Assembly (NCBI GenBank): GCA_947498815.1 | Contig: CANMLU010000005.1 | Location: 1-64,000 of the forward strand | DNA from: an uncultured Aquimarina sp. | GTDB lineage: Bacteria; Bacteroidota; Bacteroidia; Flavobacteriales; Flavobacteriaceae | Length of the DNA stretch: 64,000 nucleotides | Direction: 5' to 3' | Shown here: positions 57,353 through 64,000 of the stretch, piece after piece | Layout: each line of letters begins with the position of its first letter | How positions within the stretch are numbered: position 1 is the first letter of the stretch | Notes under the pieces: generated by a model | The model's database searches: none | Seen by the model: the letters and a program-made list of their open reading frames with translations, nothing else | Told to the model about the DNA's origin: nothing | Made by a program: the position numbers and the translations under genes

Positions 57353-58168
57353 ATGAACCAACTAAAAGAAACCATAGAAAAAGCTTGGGAAAACAGGGCT
57401 CTTTTAAAAGAACCAGATACTCAGAACGCTATACGTGAAATCGTTAATTTATTAGATACCGGAGAACTTAGAGTAGCCGAACCAGTTGCTGATGGGTGGC
57501 AAGTAAATGAATGGGTAAAAAAAGGAGTTGTGCTTTATTTTCCTATCCAGAAAATGGAAACATTGGAGGCAGGAATCTTTGAATATCACGACAAAATCCC
57601 TTTGAAAAGAGGATATGAAGCCAAAGGAATTCGGGTAGTGCCTAATGCCGTTGCCAGACATGGGGCCTATATTTCTCCTGGAACTATTTTGATGCCTAGC
57701 TATGTAAACATAGGTGCATATGTTGATCAAGGAACAATGGTCGATACATGGGCAACCGTTGGTAGCTGTGCTCAAATTGGAAAAAATGTTCATTTGAGTG
57801 GTGGTGTTGGTATTGGCGGTGTATTAGAACCTTTACAAGCTGCTCCAGTAATTATTGAGGATAATGCTTTTATAGGCTCCAGATGTATTGTGGTTGAAGG
57901 AGTACGTGTTGAAAAAGAAGCTGTACTAGGAGCAAATGTTGTTTTAACAGCATCTACTAAAATTATTGATGTTACAGGAGAAACTCCCATTGAAAGAAAA
58001 GGTTTGGTTCCTGCTGGATCTGTTGTTATTCCTGGTAGCTATACCAAAAAATTTGCCGCTGGAGAATATAATGTACCTTGTGCACTAATAATTGGAAAAC
58101 GTAAAGAAAGTACCGATAAAAAAACCTCATTAAATGATGCACTTCGCGAATACGATGTTGCAGTTTAA
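57353..58168 (+). CDS. dapD: tetrahydrodipicolinate N-succinyltransferase
   Basis: Transfers succinyl from succinyl-CoA to tetrahydrodipicolinate, in lysine and diaminopimelate synthesis for peptidoglycan. It starts at ATG 57353 (271 residues, the family size). An N-terminal helical domain (about 1-100) is followed by a left-handed beta-helix of hexapeptide repeats (about 105-235, e.g. IGAYVDQGTMVDTWATVG and IGKNVHLSGGVGIGGVL). TATCTTTA (about 57326-57333) resembles a -7 element. A terminator follows. Confidence 0.96.
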   Translation: MNQLKETIEKAWENRALLKEPDTQNAIREIVNLLDTGELRVAEPVADGWQVNEWVKKGVVLYFPIQKMETLEAGIFEYHDKIPLKRGYEAKGIRVVPNAVARHGAYISPGTILMPSYVNIGAYVDQGTMVDTWATVGSCAQIGKNVHLSGGVGIGGVLEPLQAAPVIIEDNAFIGSRCIVVEGVRVEKEAVLGANVVLTASTKIIDVTGETPIERKGLVPAGSVVIPGSYTKKFAAGEYNVPCALIIGKRKESTDKKTSLNDALREYDVAV

Positions 58169-58186
58169 TACGTTTTGAAAGTATAT

Positions 58187-58230
58187 ATTGAGCTTGTCTT
58201 GAAAAACAATAGGCAAGCTCAATTGTTTTA
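58187..58230 (+). terminator. terminator after dapD
   Basis: ATTGAGCTTG (58187-58196) pairs with CAAGCTCAAT (58214-58223), followed by TGTTTTAATT. It lies just before the glycosyltransferase cluster. Confidence 0.75.
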
Positions 58231-58249
58231 ATTGATAGTCAGTCAATCC

Positions 58250-59311
58250 ATGAAGATATTAGTTATCCAGCAAAAAATGATAGGTGATGTACTTACCAGC
58301 ACTATTATCTGTGAAGTATTACGGAAAGAACATCCCGATGCAACCATTGATTATCTTATTAATTCGAACACAAAACCAGTAGTAACAGAAAATCCGTTTT
58401 TTGATAACATTATAGAATTCAAGGTTGATTATAAAAATAGTAAGCGTGCGTTTTATACATTTCTGAAACAAATAAGGCACACAAACTATGATTTGGTCAT
58501 TGATGCCTATGGGAAACTGGAAAGCAATTTAATTTCTTTATTTTCTGGTGCACCAAAAAGGGTTTCATTTTACAAATGGTACACCCAGTTTATCTATACC
58601 AAAACCATTCGAAGAGCCTCGGAGCCTATAACAAACGCGAGTATTTCTATCGAGAATAGACTACGTCTTATTCTTCCTGAAAATCGAATCACTTCTGAAA
58701 TTGTAAAACCTAAAATATTTCTTACTGAAGAAGAAAAAGAAAAAGCCAAGGAATTTTTACAATCCAATGAAATTGACTTAAAAAAACCTTTGGTCATGAT
58801 TAGTGTTGTGGGTAGTGAAGTGCGAAAAACATTACCTCACCGTTATATGGCAGAGGTAATTGATAAGATCGTATCTTCAACAGATGCAAATATTCTTTTT
58901 AATTATATTCCCAATCAAGAGAAAGATGCTCGTTCTATCTATAATCTAACAAATTATAAAACTCAAAAGAAAATTCATTTTGATGTATTCGCAAAAAGTT
59001 TGAGAGGATTCATTGCTATACTTTACCACTGTGATGCATTGGTTGGCAATGAAGGAGGAGCTGTGAACATGGCCAAGGCGCTGGGCATATCTTCGTTCAC
59101 TATTTTTTCTCCCTGGATAATAAAAAAAGACTGGAATATGTTTGAAGATGGGGAAAAACAAATTTCTGTTCACCTAGCCGATTATAAGCCTTCACTTTTT
59201 ACAAGCAAAGACTACAAAACACTCAAGAAACAATCGTTAGAACTTTATCCAAGTTTTAAACCAGAACTATTCATTAATCAATTGCGAGAATTTTTACATA
59301 AAAACTTGTAA
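58250..59311 (+). CDS. glycosyltransferase family 9 (heptosyltransferase-like)
   Basis: Adds heptose or a similar sugar to LPS core or another surface glycan. It starts at ATG 58250 (353 residues). Two Rossmann-like domains of GT-B fold are visible, with N-terminal QQKMIGDVLTSTIICEVLRK and the donor-site motif GNEGGAVNMAKALG (about 264-277). It begins a plus-strand pair with the following GT2 gene, which continues in the same frame after the stop at 59309. Confidence 0.9.
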   Translation: MKILVIQQKMIGDVLTSTIICEVLRKEHPDATIDYLINSNTKPVVTENPFFDNIIEFKVDYKNSKRAFYTFLKQIRHTNYDLVIDAYGKLESNLISLFSGAPKRVSFYKWYTQFIYTKTIRRASEPITNASISIENRLRLILPENRITSEIVKPKIFLTEEEKEKAKEFLQSNEIDLKKPLVMISVVGSEVRKTLPHRYMAEVIDKIVSSTDANILFNYIPNQEKDARSIYNLTNYKTQKKIHFDVFAKSLRGFIAILYHCDALVGNEGGAVNMAKALGISSFTIFSPWIIKKDWNMFEDGEKQISVHLADYKPSLFTSKDYKTLKKQSLELYPSFKPELFINQLREFLHKNL

Positions 59312-59329
59312 TTTGCGTTTCAAACCCAG

Positions 59330-60118
59330 ATTATCATAGAAAACGATACTACACATAGAGAAAAGTTAACAGCAATTATACCTTGCTATAACGAAGAACA
59401 TAATATAAGAGGTGTTTTAGAATCCGTTTCTTTTGCCGATGAAATCATGGTAGTTGATTCGTATAGCACCGACCGTACTGTTGAAATAGCAAAAGAATAT
59501 ACCAGCTTTATTATTAAACGAGAATTTGATTATCCTTCTTCTCAAAAAAACTGGGCCATACCGCAAGCGGGTAATCAATGGATTTTATTGGTAGACGCAG
59601 ATGAAAGAGTAACACCCGAACTTAAAGAAGAAGTCCTTAAAGTATTACAAAACCCCGGAAAAAATGGGTTTGTGGGGTATTGGATTAAACGAATGAATCA
59701 TTTTATGGGAGAACGAATACATTATAGTGGTTGGCGTAATGACAAAGTCGTTCGATTATTTCATAGAGATGAGTGCCGATATGATGACAGACATGTTCAT
59801 GAAGAAATTGTGACTGAGGGTAAAAAAGTGGGGATTCTAAAGAATAAGTTTTATCATAATACCTATACTACTTTTGACGCCTACATTAATAAATTAAATA
59901 AATATGCGACCTGGCAAGCCGAAGATTATGATAAAAAAACCGGCAACTTAACACCTTATCACTTCATTGTCAAACCGTTTTGGGGTTTTTTTAAACATTA
60001 TATTATTCAAAGTGGCTTTAGAGATGGAGTTCCTGGATTGGTTATTGGATACGTACAATGGTATGCAGTGTTTATGAGGTATGTTAAGTTATGGTTATTG
60101 CGGCGCGACAGAAAATAA
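59330..60118 (+). CDS. glycosyltransferase family 2 (WaaE/KdtX-like), no canonical start codon
   Basis: A GT-A enzyme with the nucleotide-binding LTAIIPCYNEEHNIR near its N-terminus and the metal site VDADERV. The first ATG is at 59447, inside the domain, and would delete that conserved N-terminal strand. The frame is open back to the upstream GT9 stop (59309-59311), but 59312-59372 contains no ATG, GTG or in-frame TTG. ATT 59330, ATC 59333 or ATA 59336 would give about 260 residues, the usual family size. The start at 59330 is my estimate. C-terminal features (SQKNWAIP, YWIKRMNHFMGERIHYSGWR) resemble LPS core beta-1,4-glucosyltransferases. A sequencing or assembly error cannot be excluded. 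Confidence 0.85.
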   Translation: MIIENDTTHREKLTAIIPCYNEEHNIRGVLESVSFADEIMVVDSYSTDRTVEIAKEYTSFIIKREFDYPSSQKNWAIPQAGNQWILLVDADERVTPELKEEVLKVLQNPGKNGFVGYWIKRMNHFMGERIHYSGWRNDKVVRLFHRDECRYDDRHVHEEIVTEGKKVGILKNKFYHNTYTTFDAYINKLNKYATWQAEDYDKKTGNLTPYHFIVKPFWGFFKHYIIQSGFRDGVPGLVIGYVQWYAVFMRYVKLWLLRRDRK

Positions 60119-60120
60119 AG

Positions 60121-60900
60121 TTAAGCTTCTTTGTATTTCTTTTTCCAGAAAAATATTTTTCGTTTCAACGCTATTTTTCCGTGGTATTTCTTTTGAAAAG
60201 CCTCTGTAAGTCCCCACATTTTTTCAAAAATCATAGACTCATCCTCTCCAGTCAACTTTGCGTATTCATTTGACATTACAGCTACCATTTCTTTTTTGGG
60301 CGTTAATCTTGCAAAATTACGAATCCGGGCATCAAAATCCAGATCTACAAATTGCATTCTATTAAGGTCCACCAAATAAAAATCATAACCAACATCTGTT
60401 TTCACAATTAGCGTATTTCCTGGAGAGTGATCCAAGAAAAGAACTCCTTTTTGATGCAAGTCGTATGTGAATTTTGTAAATGCTCTTAGGATATTTTCAT
60501 GATCAGGATAGTCGGGTTCATGAACCAATTCGCGATAGGTTAGATCATACTCAAGTAACTCACTCACATAATAGCTACTTTTAAACAACAAAGGAGTCAT
60601 ATATAAATCATAAGCCGCAGGAAAAGGAGTCTTTATCTCTAAATCCAGTAATCTATTGGCATACATATACGATCTTTCTGCCTTAGATTTTCGAAAAAAA
60701 CGATAGGCAATTTGGTTAATAAAATTGGGGACTTTGAAAGATTTTATGGTAAACTTTTTATTCTCAATTTCAATAATTTTAATCACATTGCGCTCTGCTG
60801 CTCCGAGCGTTTCAGGATAGCTATCAAAATCTAGAATTGCACTTTTAATATCCGATTCTAAAGATGTACAAGAAGGATGTATTACGAATTTGTTTTGCAT
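60121..60900 (-). CDS. Kdo/WaaP-like lipopolysaccharide kinase
   Basis: A 259-residue protein-kinase-like enzyme expected to phosphorylate a sugar of LPS core. The kinase marks are an ATP-site lysine near K53 (TIKSFKVP), the catalytic loop LDHSPGNTLIV (H158-N162; the usual aspartate is replaced by S159, as in some LPS kinases) and VDLNRM (D178), equivalent to DFG. No membrane helix is visible. Its stop is 2 bases from that of the GT2 gene on the opposite strand, a tight tail-to-tail arrangement. The family assignment is by motif only. Confidence 0.8.
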   Translation of the reverse strand: MQNKFVIHPSCTSLESDIKSAILDFDSYPETLGAAERNVIKIIEIENKKFTIKSFKVPNFINQIAYRFFRKSKAERSYMYANRLLDLEIKTPFPAAYDLYMTPLLFKSSYYVSELLEYDLTYRELVHEPDYPDHENILRAFTKFTYDLHQKGVLFLDHSPGNTLIVKTDVGYDFYLVDLNRMQFVDLDFDARIRNFARLTPKKEMVAVMSNEYAKLTGEDESMIFEKMWGLTEAFQKKYHGKIALKRKIFFWKKKYKEA

Positions 60901-60912
60901 TCTCTTAAAAAG

Positions 60913-61560
60913 CTATTTTTTAAATTTTGCTACTGTAGCATATTGTGGATAGCGTATATCCAATTGCGTAAAAAACACCGGTATGTTATATAAATAAGGT
61001 TTAAGTGACTTACTTTGATTTATTCCTTCATGAGATATTACTGTATACCCTTCTTCTTCATACATTCGATGAATACTTTTTCCAGTAAAAAAGCGAAGAT
61101 GTGTTTTATCCATCACACCATGATCATCATAACGCCAATCCTTTTGGGTTAAGACTCTCAAAAAAGTACCGTGATACCTTACATTTGGAATAGAACTTAT
61201 TACTACTCCATCTGCCGAGAGTTTATGTTTAATTTTTCCTAAAACCATATAGGGATCTACAAGGTGCTCCAAAACATCATTAAAGTATATTGCGTCAAAA
61301 TAATTATCCGGTAATTCATCCAAATAATCTTCGCATGGACCAGAAAACACTTTATCTAATTTTTCTTTAGCCAACTGAGCTTCGCCATCCATATATTCAA
61401 TCCCCCAAACTTCTGCCCCTGTTTGCTCTTTGATCACCTCGGCAAGTGCTCCATTACCGCAACCAACATCCAAAACCCTCTTGGAATCCTCTGGTAAGTA
61501 TTTCAGCATTTCAACTCGAATATTATCGTAATATCCTTCAGGTTTATTTTCGTAGTCCAT
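60913..61560 (-). CDS. class I SAM-dependent methyltransferase
   Basis: A 215-residue methyltransferase starting at ATG 61560 (MDYENKPEGYYDNIRVEML). The SAM loop is RVLDVGCGNGALAEVI, and post-I and motif IV are WGIEYMDGEAQL and FDAIYFNDVLEHL. It belongs to the type found in glycan clusters. The gene is 12 bases upstream of the kinase on the same strand, implying an operon. The acceptor is unknown; a surface sugar is a reasonable guess. Confidence 0.88.
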   Translation of the reverse strand: MDYENKPEGYYDNIRVEMLKYLPEDSKRVLDVGCGNGALAEVIKEQTGAEVWGIEYMDGEAQLAKEKLDKVFSGPCEDYLDELPDNYFDAIYFNDVLEHLVDPYMVLGKIKHKLSADGVVISSIPNVRYHGTFLRVLTQKDWRYDDHGVMDKTHLRFFTGKSIHRMYEEEGYTVISHEGINQSKSLKPYLYNIPVFFTQLDIRYPQYATVAKFKK

Positions 61561-61628
61561 CGATTTATATGATTGTGTATTGATAATGCAAAGTAACATT
61601 CTTTTTTACATAGAACGTTAATTATTTT

Positions 61629-62363
61629 TTAGACTCTTCCTAGTATCTTTTTAAACTTATATTGTAAATACTTTTTTGTGTAATTTTTTCTGACACTCCC
61701 TAAAGCGTGAAACAAAGAATTCTCTAAAATATTACCTTCTAAATAAGTGTAAGAAAAATTATTCCTCCAACACAAGTAATTAAAACTCAATTGGTCTCTT
61801 TTACTTCCCTGCGTAATTTCTGTCCACCAATCTTCCATTAGTGATATCACTTCTGGATCATTATGTCGTCTTACTAAAACTCCTGTGCACACTAATCCAT
61901 GATTTTTTGGGTAACCCTCTTGTTTATATCGCTGTATCTGACTTCGCATGACCTCTGGATCATCCTTATATTTTCCTTTTCGACTACCTATTTTTACAAT
62001 ATATTCATACTCCTCATAAAGACAATCTCTCTCGTCACCGGTAATATACATATGATCATAACACATAAACATTTGATCTTTGAATTTCTTTTCTACCAAC
62101 TCAACAATATCACCTACAATTAAAAAATTAGAATCAATAAAAATACTCACATCATATTCCGACAAATATTTATGAGGTAATATTTTAAAAAATCTACCCT
62201 TTCGTGTATTATCATCTAGCTTTGGGTCAATAGTGATAGACTTCCAGGTTTTAGATTTTTTAGGCTGATCTGTAAAACATATGTAATCCACACCTTTAAA
62301 TTTCGGCTGCTCGATTACTCCATATTTTTCACCAAAAGCTACAGTATATACTACTATCCTCAT
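61629..62363 (-). CDS. DUF616-like glycosyltransferase domain protein
   Basis: A 244-residue soluble protein of the DUF616/TOD1-MUCI70-like group: IVVYTVAFGEKYG at the N-terminus, DYICFTDQPK, SIFIDSNFLIVGDIVELV (the metal-site-like region) and KNHGLVCTGVLVRRHNDPEV. The family is thought to be GT-A glycosyltransferases. It is the first gene of the minus-strand trio DUF616-methyltransferase-kinase. Confidence 0.8.
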   Translation of the reverse strand: MRIVVYTVAFGEKYGVIEQPKFKGVDYICFTDQPKKSKTWKSITIDPKLDDNTRKGRFFKILPHKYLSEYDVSIFIDSNFLIVGDIVELVEKKFKDQMFMCYDHMYITGDERDCLYEEYEYIVKIGSRKGKYKDDPEVMRSQIQRYKQEGYPKNHGLVCTGVLVRRHNDPEVISLMEDWWTEITQGSKRDQLSFNYLCWRNNFSYTYLEGNILENSLFHALGSVRKNYTKKYLQYKFKKILGRV

Positions 62364-62440
62364 GTTTTTCTCTTCAATTACTCAACAAAAGTAATGTTTT
62401 TCATGAGATCAGAAGTGGGGCATTTGGATTACATTTTTCA

Positions 62441-62448
62441 TATATTTG
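62441..62448 (+). promoter_or_regulatory. putative -7 element of the GT2 gene
   Basis: TATATTTG matches TAnnTTTG exactly and ends only 4 bases before the ATG at 62453. If used, transcription would begin at or near the start codon, giving a leaderless mRNA. The nearest TTTG upstream (62423-62426) is 14 bases away, shorter than usual. Confidence 0.4.
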
Positions 62449-62452
62449 CCAA

Positions 62453-63259
62453 ATGATCAAATCCAATCAAAATTGTTCTTTGGTAACACCAACATACAAC
62501 TGGCCTGAAGCATTAGAGTTACTTCTGGAAAGCATCAGAAATCAATCTCATCTACCTAACGAAGTTATCATTGCAGACGATGGATCAAAGCAAGACACTA
62601 GTGATTTGATTAAAAGGATGCAAAAAGATTTTCCGGTACCGTTACATCATGTTTGGCATGAAGATATTAAAAATCGGAAACCAGCAATTATGAACAAAGC
62701 TATTGCAAGTGCAAAATATGATTATATTATTGAAATAGATGGGGATATCATCATGCACAAAGATTTTGTGAAAGATCATCTTTCGATGGCAGAAAAAGGA
62801 GTCTTTTTGTATGGAAGTCGAGTGAATATTCAAGAAAATTATCTAGAAGAACTTTTCAAAAAAAAACAAACACGCTTTAATTTTTTCTCTAAAGGAATCA
62901 AAAAAAGAGGTCGAACACTTCGTATTCCATTTTTAGCAAATCGTTATAAAAAAGAAGATAAACGTTCCTCAAAATTAAGAGGATGTAATATGTCATTTTG
63001 GAGAGAGGACTTCATAAAAGTTAATGGCTTTAATGAAGCTCTTACAGGATGGGGAATCGATGACAGTGAGATGATTCAGCGCTTAATCAATATTGGAATT
63101 AAAGGAAAAAGATTAAAATTTAGAGGCTTGGCATATCATATTTATCATCACGAACAAGATAAAAGTCATATCCATCTTAATGAAGTGATCGAAAACGAAA
63201 CAACTGCCAATAAAATCACCTATATAGAAAAAGGAGTTGATCAATATTTAAAGAAGTAA
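62453..63259 (+). CDS. glycosyltransferase family 2 with galactosyltransferase-type C-terminus
   Basis: A 268-residue GT-A enzyme. CSLVTPTYNWPEALELLLESI opens the fold, VIIADDGSKQDT binds the nucleotide and IIEIDGDIIMHKDF supplies the DxD-like metal site. The late motif FNEALTGWGIDDSEMIQRL is typical of the galactosyltransferase C-terminal domain. It is followed two bases later by a further GT2 gene on the same strand. Confidence 0.9.
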   Translation: MIKSNQNCSLVTPTYNWPEALELLLESIRNQSHLPNEVIIADDGSKQDTSDLIKRMQKDFPVPLHHVWHEDIKNRKPAIMNKAIASAKYDYIIEIDGDIIMHKDFVKDHLSMAEKGVFLYGSRVNIQENYLEELFKKKQTRFNFFSKGIKKRGRTLRIPFLANRYKKEDKRSSKLRGCNMSFWREDFIKVNGFNEALTGWGIDDSEMIQRLINIGIKGKRLKFRGLAYHIYHHEQDKSHIHLNEVIENETTANKITYIEKGVDQYLKK

Positions 63260-63261
63260 TT

Positions 63262-64000
63262 ATGTTTGATATTTCGGTTATAATCATCAATTACAATTCT
63301 GAAAAGTATACGATTGATTGCATTAATTCTCTCCTAAAACATACATCACCACAATTAACCTGTCAATATATTATTGTAGATAACGGATCTGAAAAAGAAA
63401 GCTATCTGTCGATAAAAAAACATATTGATTCGATAGACACCCCATCAATCGAATTAATTCGAAGCAACATAAATACGGGGTTTGGAAACGGTAATATGAT
63501 TGGAGTCCAAAAAGCCAAAGGAAATTACCTTGCTTTTGTAAATAACGACACCATTCTTGAAAGTGATTGCTTATCGTCTTTAAAAGAATTCATGGACAAG
63601 AGCCCAGAAGTCGGTGTATGTGGCCCACAGTCCTATACCCATGACCATAAGATTTTACCAACAATAGATCATTTTGCATCATTAACTAAAGAAATAATAG
63701 GTAGAACTTTCTTAGAGAAATTAAACCCAAAAAAATATCCTAACCGTAAAAAACTCTATACAGAACCACAGAGAGGGCAATTTGTAGGAGGTAGTTTTAT
63801 GTTTTTCAGAACTGAAGATTTTAATCGAGTTGGTGGATTTGACACCAATATTTTCTTGTATTATGAAGAAACCGATATTTGCAAGCGCCTTCTTAAAATT
63901 GGAAAAACTGCTTTTTTGGTACCCAATGCTCAATTCATTCATTTTCATGGAGCAAGTACAAATCATTCGGTAGGGATAAAAACGGAGTTAAAAATATCGT
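63262..64000 (+). CDS. glycosyltransferase family 2 (rhamnosyltransferase-like), partial at window end
   Basis: The gene starts at ATG 63262 and is open for 246 codons to the window edge, so the C-terminus is missing. Visible features are DISVIIINYNSEKYTID, YIIVDNGSEKESY, the metal-site-like FVNNDTILES, VGVCGPQSYTHD and GGFDTNIFLYYEETDICKRL. The last is characteristic of the WbbL-type rhamnosyltransferase group. It starts two bases after the previous GT2 stop and is probably co-translated with it. Confidence 0.88.
   Translation, partial: MFDISVIIINYNSEKYTIDCINSLLKHTSPQLTCQYIIVDNGSEKESYLSIKKHIDSIDTPSIELIRSNINTGFGNGNMIGVQKAKGNYLAFVNNDTILESDCLSSLKEFMDKSPEVGVCGPQSYTHDHKILPTIDHFASLTKEIIGRTFLEKLNPKKYPNRKKLYTEPQRGQFVGGSFMFFRTEDFNRVGGFDTNIFLYYEETDICKRLLKIGKTAFLVPNAQFIHFHGASTNHSVGIKTELKIS

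Noticed and set aside
59447-60118. GT2 gene starting at ATG 59447
   Set aside because: This would delete the first conserved strand (LTAIIPCYNEEHNI), which is encoded in frame upstream.

Overview
The window is chromosomal DNA from a marine-type Flavobacteriia (phylum Bacteroidetes/Bacteroidota), probably a Flavobacteriaceae genus near Aquimarina; the genus is a guess. The evidence is AT-rich DNA, weak Shine-Dalgarno sites, promoters of the TTG-N19/20-TAnnTTTG type, a SusC/SusD pair, a C-terminal type IX secretion sorting domain, DUF5606, DUF349 and OstA-like proteins, and two-gene RHS modules that begin with DUF6443.

Layout. (1) 1-13.5 kb, + strand: translation genes thrS-infC-rpmI-rplT, a small membrane protein paired with a soluble hybrid histidine kinase, a SpoU-type RNA methyltransferase, an M48 protease, a RelA/SpoT enzyme, a Fur-family regulator and purA. 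(2) 13.6-26.7 kb, - strand: a truncated PD40 (PorE-like) envelope protein, then the most unusual block: two tail-fibre-like proteins, a 1693-residue YD/PKD-repeat protein, a 1255-residue DUF6443/RHS-core protein with an unrecognised C-terminal domain, and an abutting 134-residue ORF placed like an immunity gene. The block has a good promoter at one end and a strong terminator at the other. (3) 27-37.7 kb, + strand: OstA-like LPS-export protein, class III aminotransferase, TPR protein, two tandem DUF368 (polyprenyl-phosphate translocase family) proteins, aroE, DUF349 protein and a methyltransferase. (4) 37.9-47.7 kb: a starch-utilisation locus. A secreted multi-modular GH13 amylase with a LacI-type palindrome upstream faces a SusC/SusD pair, which follows a membrane-embedded AraC regulator (periplasmic TPR, 7 TM, cytosolic HTH). 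(5) 48-57.2 kb, - strand: housekeeping genes mazG, a nitronate-monooxygenase-like enzyme, mnmA, a MORN/YwqK protein, yidC, pyrG, DUF5606, def and ruvX. (6) 57.3-64 kb: dapD, then a surface-glycan cluster (GT9, three GT2 enzymes, a WaaP/Kdo-kinase-like kinase, a methyltransferase and a DUF616 protein) that runs off the right edge.

How they work together. The starch locus is a self-contained bind-cleave-import unit: the amylase cuts starch outside the cell, SusCD imports oligosaccharides, and the AraC sensor probably controls susCD. The RHS block looks like a secreted polymorphic toxin-immunity cassette with accessory surface proteins. OstA, the two DUF368 proteins and the glycan cluster all concern the outer envelope.

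Several genes lack an ATG start: infC (ATA), aroE and the aminotransferase (GTG), the OstA-like gene (TTG), and one GT2 gene with no ATG, GTG or TTG upstream of its conserved N-terminus. All identifications come from reading the sequence; no database search was run.
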